A stretch of 64,000 bases of DNA. Origin: Moorella glycerini (lineage in GTDB: Bacteria > Bacillota > DSM-521 > Neomoorellales > Neomoorellaceae). Each line of letters begins with the position of its first letter. Position 1 is the first letter of the stretch. The notes beneath the pieces are model-generated. The model searched no databases, had not been told where the DNA came from, and saw only the letters and a program-made list of their open reading frames with translations. Location of the stretch: NCBI RefSeq assembly GCF_009735625.1, contig NZ_CP046244.1, positions 1,674,001-1,738,000 on the forward strand, given 5' to 3'. The position numbers and the translations under genes were made by a program. Shown piece by piece: positions 6,813 through 16,055 of the stretch.

Positions 6813-7706
6813 TTAACAGAAAGCCTTCTTATTAGTCAACAGGAAACGAAAAAACTTCTTTTGCAAACTTGTGGCCGGTTTGCCGGCCGGGTAAACAATA
6901 TTAAAGGTGCTGCGAAAGGAAATGCCGTCCACCTGCAGGGCTTTTAAAGTGCCGGCCTGGATTTCCCGCCGGATGGCCAGGCGGGAGAGGAGGGAGACCC
7001 CGTGGCCGGCGGTAATGGCCGATTTAATGGCGTCGTTAGAATTTAACTCCAGGACAACATTCAGGTTGGCAATACTTAGACCCTGCCCGGCCAGGGCGCG
7101 GGCAATCACCCCGCGGGTACCGGAGCCCTCTTCCCGCAGGATTAAGGGTAGGCGGCAGAATTCTTCTAAAGTCACCCTTTCCTGGCCCTGCCAGCCGGGA
7201 GGTACAATTAAAAGGAGTTCATCTTCAGCTACACCCCGGGTGGCCAGGCCAGGCTGGTCGACAGGTCCTTCAATGAGGCCGATATCAATGGTTCTATCCA
7301 GCAACTTCTGGATGGTTTCTTCCCGGTTGCCGACCAGCAGCTTGATATTGGCATCGGGGTATCTTTCTTTAAAGCTATAAATGGTGCAGGGCAGGGCATA
7401 GCTGCCGATGCTGCTGCTGGCGCCGACAATAAGGCGTTCCTGGCCGCTTTTCCAGTTGTTGAGGTCGCGTTTCAGGTTCTCGGCGAGCTGGATAAAGGTC
7501 TGGCCGTATTCGTAAACGATTTCCCCCAGGGCCGTTAACTCCACCCCCCTGGTAGTGCGGGTAAAGAGTTCAACGTCCAGGTCATTTTCTAACAGCTGGA
7601 TTTGATAGCTCAGGGAAGACGGTGACATGTGCAGGAGGCGGGCTGCTTCAGAAATGGATTTTACCTGAGCTACCGTGCAAAAGGCCTGCAGGTGGTGGAG
7701 GTTCAT
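6813..7706 (-). CDS. LysR family transcriptional regulator (CysB/CbbR-like)
   Basis: The 297-residue protein has the N-terminal winged helix-turn-helix typical of LysR (HLQAFCTVAQVKSISEAARL, then SPSSLSYQIQLLE). A periplasmic-binding-like effector domain follows (about 90-295). It is transcribed divergently from the YeeE/YedE gene with only ~79 nt between starts, the standard arrangement for a LysR protein controlling its neighbour. The likely ligand is a sulfur compound or a metabolite of it, by context only. Confidence 0.88.
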   Translation of the reverse strand: MNLHHLQAFCTVAQVKSISEAARLLHMSPSSLSYQIQLLENDLDVELFTRTTRGVELTALGEIVYEYGQTFIQLAENLKRDLNNWKSGQERLIVGASSSIGSYALPCTIYSFKERYPDANIKLLVGNREETIQKLLDRTIDIGLIEGPVDQPGLATRGVAEDELLLIVPPGWQGQERVTLEEFCRLPLILREEGSGTRGVIARALAGQGLSIANLNVVLELNSNDAIKSAITAGHGVSLLSRLAIRREIQAGTLKALQVDGISFRSTFNIVYPAGKPATSLQKKFFRFLLTNKKAFC

Positions 7707-7725
7707 GCACCAGACCTCCCTGATG

Positions 7726-7762
7726 GATGGTTACGTTTTTATTATAACATATCACAACCATC
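7726..7762. promoter_or_regulatory. Candidate LysR operator and divergent promoter region
   Basis: GATGGTT at 7726-7732 is mirrored by AACCATC at 7756-7762. The symmetrical element has an AT-rich centre holding TATAAC on the plus strand (7743-7748) and TATAAT on the minus strand (7746-7741). Its place between the two starts suggests LysR binding over overlapping promoters. Confidence 0.45.
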
Positions 7763-7785
7763 TGGTGGATAAGGCGGTAAGCACC

Positions 7786-8985
7786 ATGGCAAAGGAGCTG
7801 CAAAAGGAGTTACAATTGGCTGAACAGGTTAAGGTTAACCTCAAGTCCCAGGAACCTTATGCCCTTGGTGCAGCCCTGCTTGCTGCCGGCATCTACTGGT
7901 GGCTGCAGGGACACGGGCCGGGCCTGGGCGAAGCCTGGCTTTTTGGCCTGGCCTTTGGCTTTGTCCTCCAGCGCAGCCGGTTTTGTTTTGTGGCCGCTTT
8001 CCGCGATCCCTTTATTACCGGTAACACCTCCGTGAGCCGGGCCGTGGTCATCGCCCTGGCGGCAGCCACCCCGGGGATGGCCCTGGTGGCCTGGAGGGGG
8101 GTTACCCTGGCGGATGTTCACCCGGCAGGCTGGCATACCCTGGCCGGCGGCCTCCTCTTCGGTATGGGGATGGTCCTGGCCGGCGGCTGCGCCAGCGGCA
8201 ATTTAATGCGGGTTGGCGAGGGGCACCTGCTGCAATGGCTGGTCCTGGGCGCCTTTATCGGCGGCTCCCTCTGGGGGGCCCATGATTTCGGCTGGTGGCA
8301 CCAAGTAAGCATCTGCCGCTCTCCCACCCTGTTTCTACCTAAAGTGCTGGGGTGGGGGCCGGCCCTTGTTATCCAGCTCCTGGCCCTGGGGCTGATTTAC
8401 CTGGGCTTAAGGTACCTGGAAAACCGGTCTTTTCCTGGTTCTACCCCCGCCTGGAGGCCGCGGCAGCCCTTTCGCCTGCGTTACCTGTGGTCCCGTCCCT
8501 GGCCTTACTGGACCGGGGGACTGGCCCTGGCGGTCCTGGATGTGGCTTTAATCTGGCGCGGCGGCCAGCCCTGGGGTATTACCACCGCCTTTAGCTACTG
8601 GGGCGCCTGGCTCTGGAAGGCTTTTACCGGGGCACCGCCGGGCTGGTACTATTATTCCCTGCCGGCCCACAGCCGGGCTTTGAGCCTGGGGTTCCTGGCC
8701 GAGCCCCGTACCCTTCTGGACCTGGGGCTCATCGGAGGGGCCTTTTTAGCCGCCCTGGCAGCTTCGGAATTTCGCCTGCACTGGCCGCGGCGCTGGCCCC
8801 TGGTACCGGCCGCCTTAACAGGCGGGCTGTTAATGGGCTACGGGGCCAGGATTGCCATGGGGTGCAATATTGGCGCCCTTTTCAACGGCATCGCTTCCTT
8901 CTCCCTCCACGGCTGGCTCTTCGGTTTGGGCCTGGCCGGCGGCGCTTACCTGGGGAGCAAGCTCCTGCTCCGTTTCCTGGTATAA
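7786..8985 (+). CDS. yedE: YeeE/YedE family transporter (thiosulfate or selenium/sulfur uptake)
   Basis: About 400 residues with roughly ten membrane helices in two pseudo-repeats. Each repeat has the conserved channel Cys: AGGCASGNLMRVGEG in the first half, MGCNIGALFNGI in the second. Those Cys residues relay thiosulfate in characterised YeeE/TsuA proteins. The longer open frame starts at 7675, but ATG at 7786 is chosen because upstream codons lie in the divergent promoter region. Linkage to TusA supports a TsuAB-like uptake pair. A YedE-type selenium role is the main alternative. Confidence 0.8.
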   Translation: MAKELQKELQLAEQVKVNLKSQEPYALGAALLAAGIYWWLQGHGPGLGEAWLFGLAFGFVLQRSRFCFVAAFRDPFITGNTSVSRAVVIALAAATPGMALVAWRGVTLADVHPAGWHTLAGGLLFGMGMVLAGGCASGNLMRVGEGHLLQWLVLGAFIGGSLWGAHDFGWWHQVSICRSPTLFLPKVLGWGPALVIQLLALGLIYLGLRYLENRSFPGSTPAWRPRQPFRLRYLWSRPWPYWTGGLALAVLDVALIWRGGQPWGITTAFSYWGAWLWKAFTGAPPGWYYYSLPAHSRALSLGFLAEPRTLLDLGLIGGAFLAALAASEFRLHWPRRWPLVPAALTGGLLMGYGARIAMGCNIGALFNGIASFSLHGWLFGLGLAGGAYLGSKLLLRFLV

Positions 8986-9078
8986 ATCTGCAACCTATCG
9001 AAAGGTCTGGTGGCCGTCGAAGATACCGTTAGACAATTACTGCACCAAAAGGCCGCCAGGCCGCATGATTCCTGGCCA

Positions 9079-9104
9079 AGGGGAGCTTTTGCAGCTCCCT
9101 TTTG
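9079..9104 (+). terminator. Terminator after the YeeE/YedE gene
   Basis: GGGAGC (9081-9086) and GCTCCC (9094-9099) form a stem with a ~7-nt loop, followed by TTTTGGC. The rest of the 8986-9251 gap shows no gene that I can support, only the ribosome-binding site GGAGG before 9252. Confidence 0.6.
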
Positions 9105-9251
9105 GCTTTACCGGGGTATTCCAGGGGGGGCAGGAGAAAGGGAGGTTGACTGGTAAAATATATTGTGAAAGTAACATTGAGGGCAAATGACAGGAGAGGT
9201 GAATGTGTTAGCGCCAACAGGAAACATTAATCCATTTTCGGAGGTGAGGGC

Positions 9252-11423
9252 ATGTTGGAACAAAGAATAAGCCGGCGAACCTTCCTGAAAGGCTCCCTGG
9301 TAGCCGGGGCCCTGGCCACCTTTGGCGGTAAGCTGGTGCCCCTGGAGCAGGCGGAGGCGGCAGAGGCAACATCCCCGGCAGCTTCCCAGGTCGTTCCCAC
9401 TATTTGCGAAATGTGCGGGGTCAAATGCGGTATTCTGGCCCATGTCCGGGAGGGCCGGGTATGGCGCCTTACCGGTAACCCCAGGGACCCCCAGAGCAGC
9501 GGCCGTTTATGTGCCCGGGGCAATGCCGGAACCAAAACTCTTTATGATCCCGACCGCCTGAAGGGTCCCATGAAAAGGGTGGGCGATGGGAAGTTCCAGC
9601 CCATCGGCTGGGAGCAGGCCTTTAAGGAAATTGGAGCCAAGCTCCAGGAATTGAAAGGCCGTTATGGCCCCCAGACCCTGGTCTGGCTGGCGCACCCGGA
9701 GCTTATTTCTCCCTTGGAGAAGCATTTCATGGCTGCCTTCGGTTCCCCCAATTATACCGGCCATGGGCCGACCTGTTACAGTAGCCGTAACGTGGCTTTT
9801 GAGCAAATGTACGGCGGTGTCCCGGGGGTTGACTACCGCAATGTCAGGTACTACATTGCCTTTGGCCGTAACCTCACAGGAGGTATTAAAAACCCTGATA
9901 TTCAAAAGATCGTTGCCGCCAGGGCAGAAGGCGCCCACCTGGTGGCCGTAGACCCGCGCCTGAGTGATTTTGCCTTCTTTGCCGATGAGTGGCTCCCCAT
10001 CAGGCCGGGTACCGATCTGGCCCTGGTCCTGGCCCTGATTAACGTTATCATTAATGAAAACCTCTATGATGCCGCCTTCGTGGCCGAACGCACGGTGGGC
10101 TTTGCTGAATTAAAAGCCGGGGTGGCTACTTATACCCCTGAATGGGCGGCTAAAATCACGGGAATTGACGCGGCGACCATCACCCGCCTTGCCCGGGAAC
10201 TGGCGGCGGCCAAACCGGCGGCAGCCGTCGATCCCGGCTGGCATGCCGTTACCGGTTCCCAGTATTACAACAGCGTCCAGGCGGCCCGGGCCGTAGCCGC
10301 CCTCAACGCCCTGCTGGGCAACCTGGGTGCCAGAGGCGGCCTGGCCTTCCCGCCCGGGATTAAACTGGGTGATCCATCCAGTATCATGGGCCCCAAACCG
10401 CCGGCGGCAGCAGGGCCACGCTGGGATGGGGCCGGCAGCGAGAAATGGCCCCTCAATAAGGCCCACGGCATGATCCAGGTTTTCCCTGAGAGGGTCAAGG
10501 AAGATAAACCCTACCCCCTCAAAGCGGTAGTGATCCAGCACCTGAACCCGGTACGCTCCAGTACGGATTCCGGGGCCTTTATTGAGGCGCTGAAGCAGCT
10601 GGAGCTGGTGGTGGCCATTGATATCCAGATGAACGATACGGCCTACTATGCCCATTATGTGTTGCCGGAAGCCACCTACCTGGAAAGGTACGACCCCCTG
10701 ATGACGGCGGGCAACAAAGTGGTGTTGCGCCAGCCGGCAGTAGAGCCCCTTTTTGATACCAGAGGTGCGGAAGAAATCATCGCCGGCCTGGCTAAAGCCG
10801 CGGGCCTAAGCGCGTACTTTAACTTTACCCTGGAGCAATATAACGACGCCCTGCTGGCTCCCCTGGGCCTGACCCAGGCGCAGCTGGCCCGGGTAGGGGT
10901 AGCCGAAGTAGAAGCCCAGCAACCCGATTACACCAAACTCAAGACGCCTTCCGGCAAAATTGAGCTGGCCTGCCAGGCCTTTGTCAAGGCCGGCAGCACC
11001 CTGACCCCGGCCTGGGAGCCGCCCCTGGTGGAACCGGGGGAAGACGAGTTCCGCTTCATCCAGGGCCATGTACCCATGCACACCCATACCACTACCGACA
11101 ACAACGCCTACCTGCACGCCATCATGCCGGAAAACGAGCTCTGGGTCCATCCCAGCCGCGCCGGCAAGCTGGGCATCAAGACGGGGGATCTGGTCGAAGT
11201 GGCTTCCCGGGTAGGCAAGGTCAAGGTGAAGGCCCGGGTGACGGAGGGCATCCATCCCGAGGCCGTTTTCCTGGCCCATGGCTTTGGCTGCGGTGTTCCT
11301 TTAAGAAAGCTGGCCTATAACAAAGGAGCCAATGATAGCGCTTTGATACCAGTTATTACGGCGCCTGTCTCCGGGGCGGCGGCCCAGTGCGAAACTCTGG
11401 TGACGGTACGGAAGGCAGGGTGA
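9252..11423 (+). CDS. Molybdopterin oxidoreductase catalytic subunit, thiosulfate/polysulfide reductase-like (PhsA/PsrA)
   Basis: The 723-residue protein starts with a twin-arginine signal (SRRTFLKG), so it should be exported folded. A [4Fe-4S] site follows (C52, C55, C59, C87). The next motif, GHGPTCYSSRN, puts a Cys (C175) at the usual molybdenum ligand position. The rest is a standard DMSO-reductase-family fold, ending in the molybdopterin-dinucleotide-binding domain. Family placement with PhsA/PsrA/SrrA-type reductases fits the adjacent TusA and YeeE genes. Arsenate or tetrathionate reductase activity cannot be excluded. It is first in a three-gene operon. Confidence 0.85.
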   Translation: MLEQRISRRTFLKGSLVAGALATFGGKLVPLEQAEAAEATSPAASQVVPTICEMCGVKCGILAHVREGRVWRLTGNPRDPQSSGRLCARGNAGTKTLYDPDRLKGPMKRVGDGKFQPIGWEQAFKEIGAKLQELKGRYGPQTLVWLAHPELISPLEKHFMAAFGSPNYTGHGPTCYSSRNVAFEQMYGGVPGVDYRNVRYYIAFGRNLTGGIKNPDIQKIVAARAEGAHLVAVDPRLSDFAFFADEWLPIRPGTDLALVLALINVIINENLYDAAFVAERTVGFAELKAGVATYTPEWAAKITGIDAATITRLARELAAAKPAAAVDPGWHAVTGSQYYNSVQAARAVAALNALLGNLGARGGLAFPPGIKLGDPSSIMGPKPPAAAGPRWDGAGSEKWPLNKAHGMIQVFPERVKEDKPYPLKAVVIQHLNPVRSSTDSGAFIEALKQLELVVAIDIQMNDTAYYAHYVLPEATYLERYDPLMTAGNKVVLRQPAVEPLFDTRGAEEIIAGLAKAAGLSAYFNFTLEQYNDALLAPLGLTQAQLARVGVAEVEAQQPDYTKLKTPSGKIELACQAFVKAGSTLTPAWEPPLVEPGEDEFRFIQGHVPMHTHTTTDNNAYLHAIMPENELWVHPSRAGKLGIKTGDLVEVASRVGKVKVKARVTEGIHPEAVFLAHGFGCGVPLRKLAYNKGANDSALIPVITAPVSGAAAQCETLVTVRKAG

Positions 11424-11429
11424 GTTTAG

Positions 11430-12125
11430 ATGGCCAGGTTTGGTATGCTTGTAGATCTAACGCGTTGTATAGGCTGCTACGGCTGTACCGTGGCCTGCCA
11501 GGCCAGGTGGGACTTATTACCCCAGGTGCAGTTTACTAAAGTCCACCGTTATGAGGTGGGTACTTTTCCCAGGGTCAAAGGCGGGGTGGTAACCACCCAG
11601 TGCATGCACTGTGACGATCCGCCCTGTGCCCGCGTCTGTCCTACCGGAGCTACCCGGAAACGTGCCGACGGTATTGTTGTAGTTGACGAGCAGGAGTGTA
11701 TCGGCTGCCGTTACTGCCAGTCGGCCTGCCCCTATGACGCCCGGAGCTTTAACCCGGAGCGGAATATCGTTCAGAAATGTTATTTCTGCTATGACTTTGT
11801 AGAGCAAGGGGAAAAACCGGCCTGTGTGGACACCTGTATGGCCGGGGCCAGGATTTTTGGCGACCTGGAAGATAAAGGGAGCGAGTTATCCCGGGCCATA
11901 ACAGCTAAAAAAGCCGTCCAGATCAAAGGAACTTCTATCTTTTACGTACCGCCGCGGAACCTGGATACCTCCGTCCTGCCCGCGGATTTCCAGGAACCCG
12001 GGGCGGTACGCATCTGGCAGGACATTGTCCATCCGGCCGGGAAAACCGTGATGGGCCTGGCCGCCGGCGCCGTAGTTGCCGGTTTAGTAGTTAACACTGT
12101 TAATAAAAGCAATAACCATAAATGA
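11430..12125 (+). CDS. Four-cluster ferredoxin-like electron transfer subunit with C-terminal membrane anchor
   Basis: The 231-residue protein carries Cys motifs for four [4Fe-4S] clusters (CIGCYGCTVAC, CMHCDDPPCARVCP, CIGCRYCQSACP, CYFCYDF...CVDTC), as in PsrB, DmsB and FdnH. It starts 6 nt after the catalytic gene. A hydrophobic segment near residues 203-221 (VMGLAAGAVVAGLVV) predicts a C-terminal anchor, which resembles FdnH rather than the soluble PsrB/PhsB subunits. It should pass electrons between the cytochrome b and the molybdenum subunit. Confidence 0.88.
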   Translation: MARFGMLVDLTRCIGCYGCTVACQARWDLLPQVQFTKVHRYEVGTFPRVKGGVVTTQCMHCDDPPCARVCPTGATRKRADGIVVVDEQECIGCRYCQSACPYDARSFNPERNIVQKCYFCYDFVEQGEKPACVDTCMAGARIFGDLEDKGSELSRAITAKKAVQIKGTSIFYVPPRNLDTSVLPADFQEPGAVRIWQDIVHPAGKTVMGLAAGAVVAGLVVNTVNKSNNHK

Positions 12126-12149
12126 AAGATTTTAAGGAGGCGGGTGACA

Positions 12150-12827
12150 ATGCCTGAAGAAAGAGTGGAGCGCTTCAACCTGGCTGAGCGCCTGGGTCAC
12201 TGGAGCCATGGCATCACTTTTGTCGTCCTGTTGCTGACGGGTTCAGCCCTGGTCTTCCGCGGTTATGCCGGCCTGATAGGGCCTGAGGGATTGCGCCTCT
12301 TTCGCAGCCTTCATCACTTGATGGCCTATCCCTTTACCTTCCTGACGGTAATTATCCTGCTGCTTGGCACGCCACGTACGGTCGGGCAATGGTTCAAGGA
12401 GTGCCTTACCTGGGGGCGGGACGACTTGCGCTTTATTGCCGCCTTCCCCAGAGAATTTTTCGGGCTGAAGGTGCAGTTACCCGAGCAGGGCAAGTTTAAC
12501 GCCGGCGAAAAGCTCAATTCCCTCCTGACCATTGCCGGCTCCATCTTAATGGTTGTTACCGGCTGGATCTTGCTCCTGCGGGATAGCGTTGCCCCTGCCC
12601 TGGTGGCCTGGGCCCTGCCCCTGCACTCGGCCGGGGCCCTGGTCATGGGCGGCGTCATCCTGGGCCATATTTACCTGGCCCTGGGTCACCCCAATTCCCG
12701 GGAGTCCATCAACGGCATGCTTTCAGGTAAGGTATCCGCCAGGTTTGCCCGCGAACATCATGCCCGCTGGTACCGGGAACTACAAGCCGGAGACTTTCAG
12801 GGGAAAAAACAACAAAAAATCGCTTAA
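12150..12827 (+). CDS. Formate-dehydrogenase-gamma-like cytochrome b membrane subunit
   Basis: About 225 residues with four membrane helices. Candidate haem ligands include His in RLGHWSHG, LHHLMA and the later LHSAGALVMGGVILGHIY, as in FdnI/PhsC cytochromes b. ATG at 12150 has AAGGAGG 9 nt upstream. GTG at 12144 is also open but too close. It should anchor the complex and exchange electrons with the quinone pool. It belongs to the cytochrome b class, not the NrfD class of PsrC. Confidence 0.82.
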   Translation: MPEERVERFNLAERLGHWSHGITFVVLLLTGSALVFRGYAGLIGPEGLRLFRSLHHLMAYPFTFLTVIILLLGTPRTVGQWFKECLTWGRDDLRFIAAFPREFFGLKVQLPEQGKFNAGEKLNSLLTIAGSILMVVTGWILLLRDSVAPALVAWALPLHSAGALVMGGVILGHIYLALGHPNSRESINGMLSGKVSARFAREHHARWYRELQAGDFQGKKQQKIA

Positions 12828-12842
12828 AGGTCCTGGCCGATG

Positions 12843-12867
12843 TTGCCCTGGAGCAATTCCAGGGCAA
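12843..12867 (+). terminator. Hairpin after the molybdoenzyme operon
   Basis: A perfect 10-bp stem (TTGCCCTGGA with TCCAGGGCAA) has a 5-nt loop. No clear T-run follows, so termination strength is uncertain. Confidence 0.5.
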
Positions 12868-12956
12868 TAATATTGTCAGGGGAAGGAAAAGTCTATTCTA
12901 TGGCGAAATAACTAGCAGCTGTGATCTAGCCAAGGCAGGTACAGGGGAGAAAAATA

Positions 12957-15068
12957 GTGACAGGTGCAGGATTCTATGCCAGGGGCGTCAGCGCCATTAT
13001 CCCGGCCTACAACGAGGCAGCTACGGTAGGTAAAGTAATTGATACTTTAAAAGAAGTGGCCAGCATCGTCGAAATCATCGTAGTCAGCGACGGTTCGCAA
13101 GATGCTACGGCCAGCGTTGCCCGCCGCCATGGTGCCCGGGTAATTGAGCTGGCTACCAATGGGGGTAAAGGGGCGGCCATGACCGTTGGTGCCCGTGCGG
13201 CCCGGGAGGAGATCCTGCTTTTCCTGGATGCCGACCTGGAGGGGTTGACGGCAGCCCATGTCGAAGCCCTGGTTGCTCCTTTACTGGCCGGCAGCGCCGA
13301 TATGACGGTAGGTATTTTCAGCCGGGGACGATCGCTCACGGACCTGGCCCAGGTAGTGGCTCCCCACCTTTCCGGCCAGCGCGCCATCCGTAAAGAATTG
13401 TTCCTGGCGGTGGGAGCAGAAAAAAGCCGTTTTGAGGTCGAAGTATTGCTTACCAGTGAAGCCCGCGCCCGGGGCTGGCGGGTGCAGAAAATACCCCTGG
13501 CCAATATGACCCATATCATGAAGGAAGAAAAGCGGGGGTTATACCGGGGCGTAGTCGCCCGGATGGGGATGTATAAAGACATCCTGGGCTACATCTTGCG
13601 CTTGACCAGGAAAAAGATCAAGGCGCGGCCGGTAGCCCTGTTGCTTTTACTGCTTATCCTGGCGGGAGCCTTGAATTATGATGTCCTGGCCCTGCGGTCG
13701 GCGGCAGCGGCAGCCGGGCGGATGCCTGATCTGGAACTCCCGGCCGGAGGCCACCGGATTCTGGTCATTTCGCCCCACCCTGATGACGAAACCCTGGGAG
13801 CCGGAGGCCTCATCGCTGAGGCCAGAGACCGGGGTGATGCCGTGAAGGTAGTTTTTATGACCAACGGCGATGGTTTCCGGCGGGGAGTGGAAAAGTTCAA
13901 CGGTCCTTTGCCGGCAGGGGCCAGCGACTTTTTGCAATACGGACGGGTACGGCAGCAGGAAGCTATCACTGCCCTGGGGGTCCTGGGAGTTAAATCTAGT
14001 GATATCATTTTTCTGGGTTATCCCGACGGCGGCCTGGCCCCCATCTGGCTGGGTTACTGGGGGGAAGACAGGCCCTATACCTCCATTTATACCCGCCAGG
14101 CGGCAGTACCCTATAAACTGGCCTTTGCTCCGGGTGAGCCCTATACTGCTCCGGCTTTATTGAATACTCTAGTAGCAATCCTCAAAGACTACCGGCCCAC
14201 CGATATTTATGTAACTGATACCAATGACAGCCACCCTGATCACTGGGCCACGGGGGCCTTCACCCTGGCGGCTGCAGGTAAAGTCAGGGAAGAAGATCCG
14301 TCCTTCAGGCCGAATCTTTATACGTTTGTTATTCACACCGGGACCTGGCAGATATTGCCTGTAATGGAGCGGAAGGCCAAACCCCTGCTGCCCCCCGGCT
14401 ATTTCCTCAGCCGGGGCACGCCCTGGTATAAATTGCCCCTCTCGCCGGAAGCCATGGACCGGAAAAAGAAGGCCATTGCCGCTTATAAAACCCAGGACCT
14501 GGTCATGCCGACTTTCCTGGCCAATTTTGAACGGCCCAACGAAGTTTTCTCTCACCTTGTAGACCAGCAGCTGGTACAGGCTGATAGCAGTGCCGGAGGA
14601 GACGGCGAGCCCGCTTACTGGCCGGAGTCAGCCCGGGTAGCTTTAGATCCGGCCGGCGATCAGCTGACCAGGAAACTGGAGAAGGGTGGCGATTTAAAGG
14701 CAGCTTACCTCCTGCAGGCTGGCAATACCACCTTTGTACGCCTGGATACCTGGGGCCGGCCCGGCTTTCCAGTAATATATACGGCCAGCATCTACCTGTT
14801 ACCCGGTAAACCTGCAGGCCAGGTCCAGCGCTTCATCTTGCAGGTAGCCCCCGGTGAAAGGCAAGCCAGGTGGCTGGCCCGGCCGACCGGTTATAACCCG
14901 GGGGCTGTGCGGGTAATCTACCGGGAGCACAGTGTTGAAATAGCACTACCCGGCCTGGTGCCGCCAGGAGAGCATCACCTGATGTTTGCCGCCGCCACCT
15001 CTATCAGTAAAATACCCCTGGACCGGATACCCTGGCGCCTTTTACAGGTAAACGGGGGCGATATATAA
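12957..15068 (+). CDS. Fusion of GT2 glycosyltransferase and PIG-L/LmbE-type deacetylase
   Basis: The 703-residue protein has three parts. Residues 10-210 form a family 2 glycosyltransferase (PAYNEAATVGKVI, SDGSQDAT, metal-binding DADL at 91-94). Residues ~225-240 are a membrane helix. Residues ~265-480 form a PIG-L zinc deacetylase with PHPDDETLG at 273-281 and a later HPDHWATGA. A further ~200-residue domain of unknown type follows. PIG-L enzymes remove acetyl from GlcNAc conjugates, so the fusion suggests transfer of an N-acetylated sugar followed by deacetylation. GTG start with GGGGAG upstream. It leads an operon of four genes. Confidence 0.85.
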   Translation: MTGAGFYARGVSAIIPAYNEAATVGKVIDTLKEVASIVEIIVVSDGSQDATASVARRHGARVIELATNGGKGAAMTVGARAAREEILLFLDADLEGLTAAHVEALVAPLLAGSADMTVGIFSRGRSLTDLAQVVAPHLSGQRAIRKELFLAVGAEKSRFEVEVLLTSEARARGWRVQKIPLANMTHIMKEEKRGLYRGVVARMGMYKDILGYILRLTRKKIKARPVALLLLLLILAGALNYDVLALRSAAAAAGRMPDLELPAGGHRILVISPHPDDETLGAGGLIAEARDRGDAVKVVFMTNGDGFRRGVEKFNGPLPAGASDFLQYGRVRQQEAITALGVLGVKSSDIIFLGYPDGGLAPIWLGYWGEDRPYTSIYTRQAAVPYKLAFAPGEPYTAPALLNTLVAILKDYRPTDIYVTDTNDSHPDHWATGAFTLAAAGKVREEDPSFRPNLYTFVIHTGTWQILPVMERKAKPLLPPGYFLSRGTPWYKLPLSPEAMDRKKKAIAAYKTQDLVMPTFLANFERPNEVFSHLVDQQLVQADSSAGGDGEPAYWPESARVALDPAGDQLTRKLEKGGDLKAAYLLQAGNTTFVRLDTWGRPGFPVIYTASIYLLPGKPAGQVQRFILQVAPGERQARWLARPTGYNPGAVRVIYREHSVEIALPGLVPPGEHHLMFAAATSISKIPLDRIPWRLLQVNGGDI

Positions 15069-16055
15069 ATGGCGCCCCTCCTCTTTGGCCTGGAAGAAGA
15101 AGTTTTCATTACCGAACCGGGCCGGCCTACCCTCCAGTCGTTGTATTACCTGGCCCGCCTCCTCTGGCGGGATCCGGCCGATTATTATACCCATACCGCC
15201 TGCAACTTTACCCGGGGCAAGGATTTACGTTTTGGCCTGATGAGCGGTATAGAGATTTCTACCGGGGCCTTTGCAGAAATCCCGGACCTGCTGGCCGATC
15301 TGGAACGTCGCCGCCGGGAGCTGGCGGCCGTCTGTTCCGGCCTGATCGTCCCGGTGGGACACCTCTTCGACCAGGAGGAGCCTACCAATATCTGCGGCAT
15401 GCACGTTCATATCAGCGGTTTCCCGGATCGCGACCGGGCCTACCGCAACCTGGTCTACTTTTTACCCCTGCTGGCCTTGCTGGTAATCAACTCTCCCGTT
15501 GCCGGCAACCGTTGTTACGGCCAGTCCTACCGCTGGGCCGAGGCCTTTGCCATCGGGCCTTTAAAGGAGGACAGGCGTTACCGTTTCCAGGACCTTATTG
15601 AATCCAAACGCCTGGGTACCCTGGAGATCCGGGTTTTTGACCCGGTGTGGGACCTGGCACGCATCCGGATTCTCCTGGAGTGTATCCAGGCCATCCTCCT
15701 GGCTGATGCAGATTATCCCGGTGATATAAAGGTTTATAATGGCCTGCGCCTGAAGGTAGCCAGAGAGGGTTACATAGAGGAATTACGCCCGGTTTACCGG
15801 GACTTAACCCGGCTCCTGCCGCTGCCGGAAGACCTGTTCCGCCGTACCCCTGCCGACACCGTTAAGGAAATCTGGCTCCGGGAGGGGACCCTGGCCACCT
15901 ATGCTGCCCTGGATAATGCCTACCGCAATGGGGTTTTAAAGCCCCGGCCCCTGCCACCGGCAAAGGTCAGCTGGCCCTTGATGCTGGCGGGCTTCTGCGG
16001 TTATTATTTACCCAGGATGCCCTATAATATCAAGAAAGTGTGGTCGGAATGGTGA
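15069..16055 (+). CDS. Glutamate-cysteine-ligase-like carboxylate-amine ligase (GCS2/YbdK family)
   Basis: This 328-residue protein begins FGLEEEVF, the Mg-ATP-binding motif of the GCS2 family. It also has NICGMHVHIS and a C-terminal LGTLEIRVFDP block, both conserved in YbdK and plant-type glutamate-cysteine ligases. Such enzymes join an amino group to a glutamate-like carboxylate using ATP. The true acceptor is unknown. The gene starts directly after the stop of the GT2-PIG-L fusion, so it should act on the same product or pathway. Confidence 0.8.
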   Translation: MAPLLFGLEEEVFITEPGRPTLQSLYYLARLLWRDPADYYTHTACNFTRGKDLRFGLMSGIEISTGAFAEIPDLLADLERRRRELAAVCSGLIVPVGHLFDQEEPTNICGMHVHISGFPDRDRAYRNLVYFLPLLALLVINSPVAGNRCYGQSYRWAEAFAIGPLKEDRRYRFQDLIESKRLGTLEIRVFDPVWDLARIRILLECIQAILLADADYPGDIKVYNGLRLKVAREGYIEELRPVYRDLTRLLPLPEDLFRRTPADTVKEIWLREGTLATYAALDNAYRNGVLKPRPLPPAKVSWPLMLAGFCGYYLPRMPYNIKKVWSEW

